Shown: positions 6,705-15,208, counted from the stretch's first letter. The stretch is 20,131 bases of DNA from Eubacteriales bacterium (GCA_029974035.1 JARKQG010000055.1:1-20131), one strand, 5' to 3'. Notes: generated by a model from the sequence alone, not told the origin. A program made the numbers and translations.

Positions 6705-6731
6705 CCGGTCCGGCCCGTGCGGCCGGACCGG
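6705..6731 (+). other. Intercistronic hairpin after the binding-protein gene
   Basis: A perfect 11-bp stem (CCGGTCCGGCC at 6705-6715 with 6721-6731) and a 5-base loop lie 21 bases after the stop codon. No T-run follows. Such hairpins often protect the 3' end of binding-protein mRNA so that it outnumbers the permease message; that role here is inference. Confidence 0.6.
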
Positions 6732-6849
6732 ATTTGGCGCGATGCTCTGGCGCGATGCGGTGCGCCGCGCTTTTGCAACATACGGGTTTTCCCGGCGGAT
6801 CGGGCCCACGGCGGGCCGGGCCGCTCCAGCACATGCGGGAGGGGATTCA

Positions 6850-7968
6850 ATGACCACAAGCGTGCTCGGCAAGCTAAAGAGCGGTCTGAAGAGCATTTAC
6901 TATCCGGTGGCGGCGCTCGTCATATCGCTCCTGATCGGCAGCGTCGTCATCCTGCTGACGTCCTCGTCCAGCCCGATGGAAGCGTATCGGGCGATGCTCA
7001 AGGGCGCCTTTGGAACGTCGCGCGCCTGGAGCGAGACCGTCATCAAGGCCATTCCGTTCATGTTTACAGCGCTCAGCTTCGCCATCGCGCGGCGCTGCGG
7101 CATCATCAACCTGGGCGCGGAGGGCCAGTTCAAGGTGGGCGCGCTCATGGCGACGCTGGTGGCGGTGAACTTCGAAGGGCTGCCCATGGCCCTGCACCTG
7201 CCGCTGACACTGGCGGCGGGCTTTGTCGGCGGCGCGGTCTACGGCCTCATCGTCGGCCTTCTGAAGGTGCGCTTCGGCGCCAGTGAATTGATCACCACCA
7301 TCATGCTCAACTACGTGGCGTCGCAGATCATCGACTTCTGCGTCAACGGGCCGATGAAGGACAGCGCCAACAGCTCCTACCCGCAGAGCGCGCAGATCTA
7401 CGCCAGCGCGGCGATGCCCGGGATGTTCGGCTCCCGGCTGCACTGGGGCCTCGTGCTGGTGGTTGTGATGATCGTGTTCTATTATTTCTTCCTGTGGAAG
7501 ACCACCAAGGGCTTTGAGATGCGCGTGGTGGGCCTCAACCCCAGCGCCGGCGCCTACGCCGGCATGAGCATCCGCAAGGCCAGCCTTTTGTCAATGCTCC
7601 TGGCGGGCGGCTTCGCGGGGCTGGGCGGCTGTGTGGAGATCATCGCGGTGCAGTCCCGGCTGATGCTGACATCCTTTACCGTGTCCTACGGCTTTACGGG
7701 CATCGCGGTGGCGCTGATGGGCAACAACAACCCCGTGGGCATCTTCCTGTCGGGCATCCTGTTTGGCGGGCTGCAAAACGGCTCTCTCAAGATGCAGACG
7801 CTCACCGACGTATCCTCCTCGGTGGTGCTGGTCGTGCAGGCGCTGATCATCCTGTTTATCGCGGGGCGCTCCATGTTCGTGTGGCGCCAGCGGGCCAGGG
7901 CGGTCAACGCGAAGGGGCCCTCCGACCCGACCAAGCCCATTGCGAATGCGGGAGGTGAGTCGGCGTGA
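6850..7968 (+). CDS. ABC importer permease, BPD_transp_2 type (NupP/YufP-like)
   Basis: A 372-residue inner-membrane permease with about nine hydrophobic segments. The conserved cytoplasmic region reads FAIARRCGIINLGAEGQFKVGAL, as in the RbsC/NupP group, and SELITTIMLNYVASQII follows. The first segment (YYPVAALVISLLIGSVVILL) and long extracytoplasmic loop fit the larger of the two permeases in BMP-type importers. The open frame starts at 6742, but the ATG at 6850 has GGGAGGGG 5 bases before it and gives the family N-terminus. Its stop overlaps the next gene by 4 bases (GTGA). It pairs with the second permease to form the membrane channel. Confidence 0.92.
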   Translation: MTTSVLGKLKSGLKSIYYPVAALVISLLIGSVVILLTSSSSPMEAYRAMLKGAFGTSRAWSETVIKAIPFMFTALSFAIARRCGIINLGAEGQFKVGALMATLVAVNFEGLPMALHLPLTLAAGFVGGAVYGLIVGLLKVRFGASELITTIMLNYVASQIIDFCVNGPMKDSANSSYPQSAQIYASAAMPGMFGSRLHWGLVLVVVMIVFYYFFLWKTTKGFEMRVVGLNPSAGAYAGMSIRKASLLSMLLAGGFAGLGGCVEIIAVQSRLMLTSFTVSYGFTGIAVALMGNNNPVGIFLSGILFGGLQNGSLKMQTLTDVSSSVVLVVQALIILFIAGRSMFVWRQRARAVNAKGPSDPTKPIANAGGESA

Positions 7969-8882
7969 ACATTCTGATCAGCTTTCTTTCGTCCCTGATC
8001 ATGCTCTCCACGCCGACGCTCATCGCGGCGCTGGGCATCGTATTCAGCGAGCGGGCGGGCATCGTCAACATCGGCACCGAGGGGATGATGCTGATGGGCG
8101 CGCTGGCGGGGGTCATCGGCTCGATGATGACCGGAAGCGTCTGGCTGGGCGCGCTGATCGCGATGCTGGTGTCGATGCTTTTCGCGGCGATCTTTGCGCT
8201 GTTCACCGTCGTCGTCAAGGCGGATCAGACGGTCATCGGCACCGGCATGAACATTCTGGCGTCGGGGCTCACGATCACGGTCAACCGCGCGGTGTTCGGC
8301 GCGTCCACCAGCCCGCCCCGGATCGACGTGTTCGGCAAGACCGCGATCCCGCTGCTTTCACAGATTCCGGTCGCGGGCGAGGTGCTTTTCAACCAGCCCG
8401 TTCCCGTGTACATCGCGTTTTTGCTGGTGCCGGTGGCCTGGTTTGTGATGTTCCGCACCAATACGGGCCTCAAGCTGCGCGCCGTGGGCGAAAACCCGCG
8501 GGCCTGCGACACCGTGGGCATCAACGTGGCCCGCACCCGCTTTATGAGCGTATTGTACTCCGGCCTCATGGCGGGCTTTGCCGGTGCCTTCGTCTCCATG
8601 GGGCAGATGAGCTTTTTTACCGAAAACATGATCGCCGGCGGCGGATTTATGGCGCTGGCGGCAGTGGTCTTTGGCAACTACACGCCCTTTGGCGTCATGG
8701 GCGCGGCGCTGGTGTTCGGCGCCAGCAACGCGCTGAAATTCCAGCTGCAGGCGTGGAGTACCGGCATCCCCTCGCAGTTCCTCGTGATGCTGCCCTATAT
8801 CATCACGATCCTGGCGCTTTGCGGGCTGATCCGGCGCAGCAACAAGCCGGCCTCGAGCGCCATCCCCTACGTGAAGGAATAG
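7965..8882 (+). CDS. ABC importer permease, BPD_transp_2 type (NupQ/YufQ-like)
   Basis: A 305-residue membrane protein, the shorter partner permease. It opens with a hydrophobic segment and TLIAALGIVFSERAGIVNIGTEGMMLMGAL, the counterpart of the conserved motif in the first permease. About eight membrane segments can be drawn. The start is GTG at 7965, overlapping the stop of the first permease as GTGA, with GGAGGTGAG 5-13 bases upstream. Its own stop codon overlaps the ribosome site of the ATPase gene. The three-gene packing shows a single operon. The two permeases are distant paralogs expected to form a heterodimer. Confidence 0.93.
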   Translation: MNILISFLSSLIMLSTPTLIAALGIVFSERAGIVNIGTEGMMLMGALAGVIGSMMTGSVWLGALIAMLVSMLFAAIFALFTVVVKADQTVIGTGMNILASGLTITVNRAVFGASTSPPRIDVFGKTAIPLLSQIPVAGEVLFNQPVPVYIAFLLVPVAWFVMFRTNTGLKLRAVGENPRACDTVGINVARTRFMSVLYSGLMAGFAGAFVSMGQMSFFTENMIAGGGFMALAAVVFGNYTPFGVMGAALVFGASNALKFQLQAWSTGIPSQFLVMLPYIITILALCGLIRRSNKPASSAIPYVKE

Positions 8883-8893
8883 GAGGGAGCGGC

Positions 8894-10414
8894 ATGGCAC
8901 TACTGGAAATGCGTCACGTTACCAAACGGTTCGGCCCGGTCGTCGCCAACGAGGATGTGAGCCTCACCGTCGAGCGGGGCGAGGTGCATGCGCTCCTGGG
9001 TGAAAACGGCGCGGGCAAGTCCACGCTGATGAACATCCTCTACGGCATGTACGCCCAGAGCGCGGGCGAGATTCTCTACAACGGAAAGCCCGTGCGCATC
9101 CGCGACCCGAAACAGGCCATCGAGCTGGGCATCGGCATGGTGCACCAGCACTTCATGCTGATTCCCGCGCTGACCGCCATCGAAAACGTGGTGTTGGGCT
9201 ACGCCGGGAACCGCGAGGTGCTGGATCTGAAGACCGCGGCGGCGCGCTTTACCGAGATGGCGGCGCGCTATAACATGAACATCGACCCCTGGTGCAAGGT
9301 GGAGCAGCTGTCCGTAGGGCAGCAGCAGCGCCTGGAGATCCTGAAGGCGCTGTACCGGAACGTGGAGCTTCTGATACTGGACGAACCCACAGCCGTGCTC
9401 ACGCCCCAGGAAGTCGAGGGCCTCTTTGAAATGATCCGCCAGCTGACCCGCGAGGGCAAAACGGTGATCTTCATCAGCCACAAGCTGAACGAGATCATGA
9501 CCATCTGCGACCGCTGCACCGTGCTGCGCCTCGGCCGCGTCGTGGCTTCCGGCATCCCCATCGCCCAGATCACCGACAAGCAGCAGCTGGCGGCGCTGAT
9601 GGTGGGCAAGAGCGTGGACCTGATGGTCCGCAAGGACGCGAGCGCGCCCGGGAAAACCGTTCTCAGGGTGGAACACCTCTCCTGCCTGAGCGTGCGCAAC
9701 CTGCCGGCGGTGCGGGATGTGTGCTTTGAACTTCGGGAGGGCGAAATCCTCTCGGTCTGCGGCGTGGACGGTAACGGCCAGTCGGAGCTGGTCAAGGCCG
9801 TCTGCGGCCTCGTCCGGCCCACCGGGGGCAGGATCCTGATCGATGGGGAGGACGTGGCGGGCAAGCCGCCCCGATCGATCCTGAAGCGCGGCGTTTCCCA
9901 CATTCCGGAGGACCGGCACAAGATGGGCATGGTCGCCCGGATGAACATCCGCGAAAACCTGACGCTGATGAGCTATGACGAGCGCCCCTTCTCCCAAAAG
10001 GGCGTGCTCAGATGGCGCTGGATCGACCGGCACGCCGCGGATCTGTGCGCGCGCTACGGCGTCAAGACTCCCGGTGTGTCCGAGTACGCGGGCAACCTGT
10101 CCGGCGGCAACCAGCAGAAATTTGTCGTCGGGCGCGAGCTGGATCGGAAGCCCCGCCTGCTGGTGGCGGTGCATCCGTCCCGGGGCCTTGACATCGGCGC
10201 CACCAAGTACATTCAGGCCCGCATCGTGGAGGAGCGCGACCGCGGCGCCGCGGTGCTGCTGGTCTCCACGGAACTGGATGAAATTCTGGAGATGTCCGAC
10301 CGCATTCTGGTCATCTACGAGGGCGAGATCATGGGCATCGTCGACCAGAAGGACGCCACGCGGAACGGCCTGGGCCTGATGATGGCCGGCGAGCGCGCCA
10401 GGCAGCAGGCGTAG
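8894..10414 (+). CDS. ABC importer ATP-binding protein, two fused ATPase domains (NupO/YufO-like)
   Basis: A 506-residue protein with two ABC domains in one chain, as in sugar and nucleoside importers of the RbsA/YufO type. Domain 1 is complete: Walker A GENGAGKST (36-44), signature LSVGQQQR (139-146) and Walker B LLILDEP (159-165). Domain 2 has a degenerate Walker A (GVDGNGQS, 290-297, no Lys), signature LSGGNQQK (from 402) and no catalytic Glu after its Walker B (LLVAVHPSRGLD). This asymmetry is normal for the family, so only one ATP site should turn over. AGGAGGG lies 6 bases before the ATG at 8894. The open frame extends back to 7940 by chance through the permease gene; that part is not coding. 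Confidence 0.93.
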   Translation: MALLEMRHVTKRFGPVVANEDVSLTVERGEVHALLGENGAGKSTLMNILYGMYAQSAGEILYNGKPVRIRDPKQAIELGIGMVHQHFMLIPALTAIENVVLGYAGNREVLDLKTAAARFTEMAARYNMNIDPWCKVEQLSVGQQQRLEILKALYRNVELLILDEPTAVLTPQEVEGLFEMIRQLTREGKTVIFISHKLNEIMTICDRCTVLRLGRVVASGIPIAQITDKQQLAALMVGKSVDLMVRKDASAPGKTVLRVEHLSCLSVRNLPAVRDVCFELREGEILSVCGVDGNGQSELVKAVCGLVRPTGGRILIDGEDVAGKPPRSILKRGVSHIPEDRHKMGMVARMNIRENLTLMSYDERPFSQKGVLRWRWIDRHAADLCARYGVKTPGVSEYAGNLSGGNQQKFVVGRELDRKPRLLVAVHPSRGLDIGATKYIQARIVEERDRGAAVLLVSTELDEILEMSDRILVIYEGEIMGIVDQKDATRNGLGLMMAGERARQQA

Positions 10415-10435
10415 ACACGAGGTACCGCGCCGATT

Positions 10436-10461
10436 CGGGCCGCGCCGGCGGGCGCGGCCCG
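10436..10461 (+). other. Intercistronic hairpin after the ATPase gene
   Basis: A perfect 11-bp GC stem (CGGGCCGCGCC at 10436-10446 with 10451-10461) and a GGCG loop. Only TT follows, so it may be a weak terminator or mRNA-stabilising stem. The next gene has its ribosome site 15 bases on, so read-through into it is likely. Confidence 0.5.
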
Positions 10462-10485
10462 TTCCATGTCACAAGGAGGGCCGCC

Positions 10486-11296
10486 ATGATCCTCATCGGA
10501 GAAACGCTGAACAGTTCCGCCCCCGCCATCCTCAAAATCATGACGGAGGGGGACGACGGGGAAATTGTCCGCCTGATGAAAGCCCAGGAGGCGGCGGGCG
10601 CGGATTATCTGGATCTCAACGCCGCGATGTGCCCGGACGAAGGGGAAGCCCTCCGGCGCCTGACGGCGCTGGCCGTCCGGCACACCCGGTGCGGCATCGC
10701 GCTGGATTCGGCCGATCCGGAGGCGTTGATCGGTGCGGCGAGGGCGGCCGGAAATCGGCCGCTGATCTTCAATTCCGTCACCGCCGACGAGCGCATCGAC
10801 GCGGTGCTGCCCGTCGCCGCCGGAATGGGCGCCGGGATCATCGCGCTGCCCATGCGCGGCCGCGCGCCCGGGAACGCGGCAGAGCGCGCCGCCATTGCGT
10901 CGGAGATGATCGGGCGGATCACCGGCGCAGGCGTGGCGGCGGACAGTCTTTACATCGACTGCATCGTGGAACCGCTGTCCGTCGGCGATGCCGGGCCCTG
11001 GGAGGCCCTGCGCGCCCTGCGCCTTATCAAGGGAAGCGCATCCGTCCGTCCGCGTCACCGGGGGCATTTCCAACGTTTCCTACGGCCTGCCCGGCCGCCC
11101 GCAGGTCAACGCGGCGTTTCTCGCCATGGCCATTGCGCAGGGGCTCGACAGCGCAATCCTGGACGTCACCGATCCCGTCATACAGGGGGCCCTGCTGGCG
11201 GCGCTGGCCCTTCGCGGCGAGGACGAATACTCGCTGAACTACATCCGCCACGCGCGCGCACTTTCGCCATACGCCGTATTGGACCCGCCCGGTTGA
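10486..11296 (+). pseudogene. Methyl-THF:corrinoid methyltransferase-type protein (pterin-binding), one-base frameshift
   Basis: The product matches the pterin-binding TIM-barrel family that moves methyl groups between methyltetrahydrofolate and corrinoid proteins (AcsE/MetH-domain/MtgA type). Visible parts are ILIGETLNSS at the N-terminus, GADYLDLNAA (about 40-49), an ALDSADPEAL strand and LIFNSV. After LRLIK the frame breaks at GGG (11031-11033). The next frame then gives SVRVTGGISNVSYGLPGRP and LDSAILDVTDP, which are the expected C-terminal motifs. Removing one G restores a product of about 269 residues, normal for the family. AGGAGGG precedes the ATG. A sequencing error in the G run is as likely as real inactivation. 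The corrinoid protein partner is not in the window. Confidence 0.82.
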
Positions 11297-11321
11297 TTTT
11301 GGGCGGGCGGCATTGTATACT
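11293..11321 (+). promoter_or_regulatory. Promoter of the GH3-SDR unit
   Basis: TTGATT (11293-11298), a 17-base spacer and TATACT (11316-11321). The start should be near 11328, giving a leader of about 35 bases with AGGAGGG. The -35 box lies in the loop of a CCCGCCC/GGGCGGG inverted repeat (11284-11290 with 11301-11307) that may also act at the end of the preceding gene. Confidence 0.65.
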
Positions 11322-11362
11322 GGTGCAAAATGGGAACGCACACTTGGAACAGGAGGGTTTTC

Positions 11363-13705
11363 ATGCATCCCTATCAGGATACGGGCACATCCCCGGAGGC
11401 TCGCGCCCGGGACCTCGTCTCCCGGCTGACGCTGGAGGAGAAGGTCGCGCAACTCAGCGGCATCTGGGCGTATGAAGTGCTCACCAATTTTGTCTTTGAC
11501 GAGGCCAAGGCAAAAAACCGCATGGGCCATGGCATCGGCCAGATCACCCGGGCCGGCGGCTGCACCAGCCTGAAGCCCCGGGACACCGCGCGGCTGGTCA
11601 ACCGCATCCAGCGGTTTCTGAAGGATACCATGCGCATCTTCATCCCCGCGCAGGTGCACGAGGAGAGTTGCGCGGGCCTTCTGGCCCGGGATGCGGACGT
11701 GTTTCCGCAGGCACTGGGCGTGGCCGCCAGTTTTTCGCCGGAGATCGCCGGAGAGATGGGCGGCTTCATCCGCGAGCAGATGGCCGCGCTGGGTTCCCGC
11801 CAGGCGCTCGCGCCCCTCATGGACGTGACCCGCGACCCCCGCTGGGGCCGCACCGAGGAAACCTACGGCGAGGACCCTTTCCTCGTGGCGCAGATGGGCG
11901 TAGCGTACATCCGCGGCCTGCAGGGGGAAGACCCGAAGCGCGGCATCGTCGCCACCGGCAAGCACTTCGTGGGCTACGGCGCCAGCGAGGGCGGCATGAA
12001 CTGGGCGCCCGCCCACATCCCGCCGCGGGAATTGGAAGAAACCTACCTGTACCCCTTTGAGGCGGCGGTGCGCGCGGGCGGTCTGAAGTCCATCATGCCC
12101 GGTTACCACGAGCTGGACGGCGTGCCCTGCCACACCAACCGGCAGCTGATCCGGGAGATCCTGCGGGATAAGTGGGGCTTTGACGGCATCGTGGTGAGCG
12201 ATTACTTCGCGATCAACCTGATTCACAACTGCCATCGGGCGGCATCAAGCGTGGAGAGCGCCGCGCGGATGGCGCTGGAAACGGGCGTCGATGTGGAACT
12301 GCCCTCCACGGACTGCTATGGTGCGCCCCTCGTCCGGGCCGTGCAGGAAGGGCTGGTCTCCGAGGAAAAGGTGGATGAGGCCGTCCTGCGCGTGCTGCGC
12401 ATGAAGTTTGAACTGGGCCTTTTCGAAAACCCCTTCGCGGACGAGGACGGCGTGGAAGCCCACTTCCACACCGTTGCCCAGCGCGGCTTTGCGCTCAGGG
12501 CCGCTGAAAAATCCATGACGCTTCTGAAAAATGACGGCGTGCTGCCGATTTCCGGGGATATCCGCCGGATCGCCGTCGTGGGTCCCAACGCGGACGACGT
12601 GCGCAACATGCTGGGCGACTACTCGTTCCCGGCCCATGTGGAATCGCTGATCGACCAGAACGACGACAATTTCGCCTCCACGCCCACGCCGGAGGGGGAA
12701 TACAGCGTGAAGGACGCGCTCCCCCGGATGGACAGCGTGCTTGCCGGCCTCAAAAAGCACCGGCCGGATGTGGACTTCGTCTATGCCCGGGGCTGCGGCG
12801 TCGAGGGCGGCGGGGATGCGGAAATCGAGGCCGCCGTGGAGGCGGCGCGGGGCGCGGAACTGGTGCTGGCGGTGATGGGCGACAAGGCGGGGCTGATTCT
12901 GGACTGCACCTCCGGCGAGGCCCGCGACCGCACCACGCTGAACCTGCCCGGGCGGCAGCGGGAACTGCTCATGCGGCTTCGGGAAACCGGCGTGCCGGTG
13001 GTGCTGGTTCTGGTGAACGGGCGTCCGTTCTCGCTGGTCTGGGAGGATCAGAACCTCTCCGCCATCCTGGAGGCCTGGCTCCCCGGCGAGGAGGGCGCTG
13101 CCGCCATTGCAAAGACGATCTTTGGCGAGAACAATCCCGCCGGGCGCTTGCCCATCACCTTCCCGCGCTCGGCGGGGCAGGTGCCCGTGTTCTATGCCCA
13201 CCGGCCCTCCGGCGGCGAATCCCATTGGAAGGGCGCCTATGTGGACGAGAGCAACCTGCCGCTTTACGCCTTCGGTCACGGCCTGAGCTACACCCGCTTT
13301 GCCTACGGCAACCTGAAGCTGCCCGCCGCCGCGCCGGTGGACGGCGAGATCACCATCGAGGCCGACGTGACCAACACGGGCGACCGCGCGGGCGAGGAAG
13401 TCGTCCAGCTCTATATCCGGGACGACTGCGCCTTTGACGTGACCCGCCCGGTGATGGAGCTCAAGGGCTTTGCGCGCGTCGCGCTGGCGCCGGGCGAGAA
13501 AAAGACCGTTCGCTTTACGGTGAATACGGCGCTGCTCTCGTTCCTGAACCGCGCGGGGGAATTTGTGGTGGAGCCCGGCGCCCATACGGTGATGATCGGT
13601 TCCGCCTCCTCGGACATCCGGCTTGAGGGAACGGTGGAGTTCAACGGGGACGTGCAGCGGGTGCGCCATCGAGTCTTTGAAACGAAGACGGAAATTCTGG
13701 CGTAA
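11363..13705 (+). CDS. GH3 family beta-glycosidase (beta-glucosidase/beta-xylosidase type)
   Basis: A 780-residue glycoside hydrolase family 3 enzyme that removes terminal beta-linked sugars. Domain order is the N-terminal TIM barrel (about 1-330), the alpha/beta sandwich (about 380-600) and a C-terminal fibronectin III-like domain (about 655-760). The catalytic nucleophile is Asp280 in GIVVSDYF. The substrate-binding GKHFVGYG and DVTRDPRWGRTEETYGEDP motifs are intact. The sandwich domain carries SGEARDRTTLNLPGRQ, near where the acid/base Glu usually sits. No signal peptide is present, so it should act inside the cell on imported oligosaccharides. An ATG at 11330 is in frame but lacks a ribosome site; 11363 has AGGAGGG 6 bases upstream. 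The exact sugar (glucose or xylose) cannot be told from sequence alone. Confidence 0.94.
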   Translation: MHPYQDTGTSPEARARDLVSRLTLEEKVAQLSGIWAYEVLTNFVFDEAKAKNRMGHGIGQITRAGGCTSLKPRDTARLVNRIQRFLKDTMRIFIPAQVHEESCAGLLARDADVFPQALGVAASFSPEIAGEMGGFIREQMAALGSRQALAPLMDVTRDPRWGRTEETYGEDPFLVAQMGVAYIRGLQGEDPKRGIVATGKHFVGYGASEGGMNWAPAHIPPRELEETYLYPFEAAVRAGGLKSIMPGYHELDGVPCHTNRQLIREILRDKWGFDGIVVSDYFAINLIHNCHRAASSVESAARMALETGVDVELPSTDCYGAPLVRAVQEGLVSEEKVDEAVLRVLRMKFELGLFENPFADEDGVEAHFHTVAQRGFALRAAEKSMTLLKNDGVLPISGDIRRIAVVGPNADDVRNMLGDYSFPAHVESLIDQNDDNFASTPTPEGEYSVKDALPRMDSVLAGLKKHRPDVDFVYARGCGVEGGGDAEIEAAVEAARGAELVLAVMGDKAGLILDCTSGEARDRTTLNLPGRQRELLMRLRETGVPVVLVLVNGRPFSLVWEDQNLSAILEAWLPGEEGAAAIAKTIFGENNPAGRLPITFPRSAGQVPVFYAHRPSGGESHWKGAYVDESNLPLYAFGHGLSYTRFAYGNLKLPAAAPVDGEITIEADVTNTGDRAGEEVVQLYIRDDCAFDVTRPVMELKGFARVALAPGEKKTVRFTVNTALLSFLNRAGEFVVEPGAHTVMIGSASSDIRLEGTVEFNGDVQRVRHRVFETKTEILA

Positions 13706-13715
13706 GCCGATTGCG

Positions 13716-13756
13716 GCCGCGCCACCTTTGCCCGCGGCGGGGAAGGGCGGCGCGGC
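13716..13756 (+). other. Intercistronic hairpin between GH3 and SDR genes
   Basis: GCCGCGCC (13716-13723) pairs with GGCGCGGC (13749-13756) around a GC-rich loop. TTTC follows. It may reduce expression of the second gene, but the short T-run makes full termination unlikely. Confidence 0.35.
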
Positions 13757-13791
13757 TTTCGGGGTTTCCCGGAAAAACGAAGGGGGAAGCC

Positions 13792-14559
13792 ATGAAAAGG
13801 CGGGCGTTTATCGTCACCGGCGGCGCGGGCGGCATCGGTCGCGCGATCGTGGAGGAAATTATAACGCAGGGGGATTTTGCGCTGGTGATCGACACCGACG
13901 CGGCCTCCGGCGCTGCACTTGAAGCGCGCTGTCCGCCGGACCAATTGCTGTTCTTCGAGGGCGACATCGCGGAAAAGGCGGTGCTGGAAGCCTTTTGCGC
14001 GCGGGCGGTGGCGGCGGCGGGGGAGATCCACGCCCTCGTCAACAACGCCTGCTTCTCTTTGGGCGGGCTGACCGACTGCGGGTATGAAGACTTTGAACGG
14101 GTGCTCCGGGTCGGCGTGGTGGCGCCCTTTTATCTGACAAAGCTGCTGGTGCCCCACTTTGCGCCGGGTGCCAGCGTGGTCAACATCGCCTCCACCCGCG
14201 CCTTCATGTCCCAGCCGGAAACCGAGAGTTACTCCGCCGCCAAGGGCGGCATCGCCGCGCTGACCCACGCGATGAGCGCCACCCTCGCCGGGCGCGTTCG
14301 GGTGAATGCCATCAGTCCGGGCTGGATTGAAACCGCCGCGTACCGGCGCGAGACGCCGGATGCGCCCGCTTACGCGGAAGCGGACCTGCGCCAGCACCCC
14401 GCGGGCCGCGTCGGCCACCCCCGGGACATCGCGCGAATGGTGATGTACCTGACGAGCGAGGCGGCCGGATTCATCGACGGCGAAAACATCGTCATCGACG
14501 GCGGCATGACCCGCCTGATGGTCTACCATGGGGACTTTGGCTGGAAGCTGGACGTCTGA
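13792..14559 (+). CDS. Short-chain dehydrogenase/reductase (SDR family)
   Basis: A 255-residue classical SDR that oxidises or reduces a hydroxy/keto group with NAD(P). The cofactor loop is TGGAGGIG (9-16), NNA is at 84-86 and the catalytic set is Ser134, Tyr147 and Lys151 (YSAAK). Asp34 at the end of the second strand suggests NAD rather than NADP. The C-terminus has the usual DGGM segment. The frame is open from 13711, but GGGGGAAG and the ATG at 13792 fix the start. It lies 86 bases after the GH3 gene on the same strand, so it may act on the released sugar or a derived polyol; that link is inference. It converges with the SRAP gene with only 6 bases between stops. Confidence 0.92.
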   Translation: MKRRAFIVTGGAGGIGRAIVEEIITQGDFALVIDTDAASGAALEARCPPDQLLFFEGDIAEKAVLEAFCARAVAAAGEIHALVNNACFSLGGLTDCGYEDFERVLRVGVVAPFYLTKLLVPHFAPGASVVNIASTRAFMSQPETESYSAAKGGIAALTHAMSATLAGRVRVNAISPGWIETAAYRRETPDAPAYAEADLRQHPAGRVGHPRDIARMVMYLTSEAAGFIDGENIVIDGGMTRLMVYHGDFGWKLDV

Positions 14560-14565
14560 CGGGCA

Positions 14566-15153
14566 TCAGTCGGGGAACAGGCTCGTTTGCCCGTCCTCCC
14601 GCACGAAAAAAAGCTGGGGTACCGCCTCGCGGCGCGCTTTTTCAAGGGGCGCGCCGCGAAGCCATGCTGCCCGAGCGCCGGAGGACAGGATCAGCGGCAT
14701 CCGGCCGTGGATGAAGGCGATCCGCGCATCCGCCGCCCGCGTCAGAACGACGAACGATGGCGTGCCGTCCTCCGCGCGATACAGCCCCGCCATGTAGAGG
14801 GGGCCGCTTTCGGCGCCAATGCGGTATTTGATCCTGTCCGCGCCGCGGTGCGCCCATTCAAAGTAGTGGGCGGCGGGCACCAGACAGCGAAGAGCGGCCC
14901 GGAACATGGGTTTTTCATCGGCGGTCTCGCTCCTGGCGTTGACCACCAGCGCGGCCCCACTGGGCTTTGAAAATCCCCAGCGCATCACCCGGGGCCCGGC
15001 CGCAGTAAGTACCGCCGCCGGGTCAGAAGGGAATATCTCGCCGCGCTTCGCCGCCGCGCCAATCGGCCCTTGGCGGCGGTTCAGTTCCGCCATCAGCGCG
15101 CGAATCTCCTCCGCTTCCTCGCCCTCCAGGTCCATCCAATATCTCGTACACAT
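14566..15153 (-). CDS. SRAP domain protein (YedK/HMCES family)
   Basis: A 195-residue SOS-response-associated peptidase family protein. Members form a covalent thiazolidine crosslink with abasic sites in single-stranded DNA and so shield them. The catalytic Cys is residue 2 (MCTRY), exposed after Met removal. Other active-site residues are Asn72 (NARSET), Glu99 (YFEW) and His149 (IHGRMP). All are in place and the length is normal for the bacterial form. Since Cys2 must follow the start Met, the start at 15153 is certain. No Shine-Dalgarno sequence lies upstream; a promoter sits right against the ATG instead. It is the last host-like gene before the mobile DNA. Confidence 0.95.
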   Translation of the reverse strand: MCTRYWMDLEGEEAEEIRALMAELNRRQGPIGAAAKRGEIFPSDPAAVLTAAGPRVMRWGFSKPSGAALVVNARSETADEKPMFRAALRCLVPAAHYFEWAHRGADRIKYRIGAESGPLYMAGLYRAEDGTPSFVVLTRAADARIAFIHGRMPLILSSGARAAWLRGAPLEKARREAVPQLFFVREDGQTSLFPD

Positions 15154-15159
15154 GCTGTC

Positions 15160-15188
15160 ATTTTATCCGGTCCGCATAAGACAATCAA
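15160..15188 (-). promoter_or_regulatory. Promoter of the SRAP gene, predicts a leaderless mRNA
   Basis: On the minus strand TTGATT (15188-15183), a 17-base spacer and TAAAAT (15165-15160). The -10 ends 6 bases before the ATG at 15153, the same geometry as at 1919-1931. No ribosome site fits between. Confidence 0.65.
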
Positions 15189-15208
15189 GCGCAATATAAT
15201 GCAGACAA

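Noticed and set aside
7940..8893. Upstream extension of the ATPase frame to 7940
   Set aside because: It overlaps the second permease in another frame; the ABC domain starts exactly at the ATG at 8894, which has a ribosome site.
12245..13669. 474-codon minus-strand frame across the GH3 gene
   Set aside because: Antisense to an intact GH3 enzyme, His/Arg-rich, with no motif or ribosome site.
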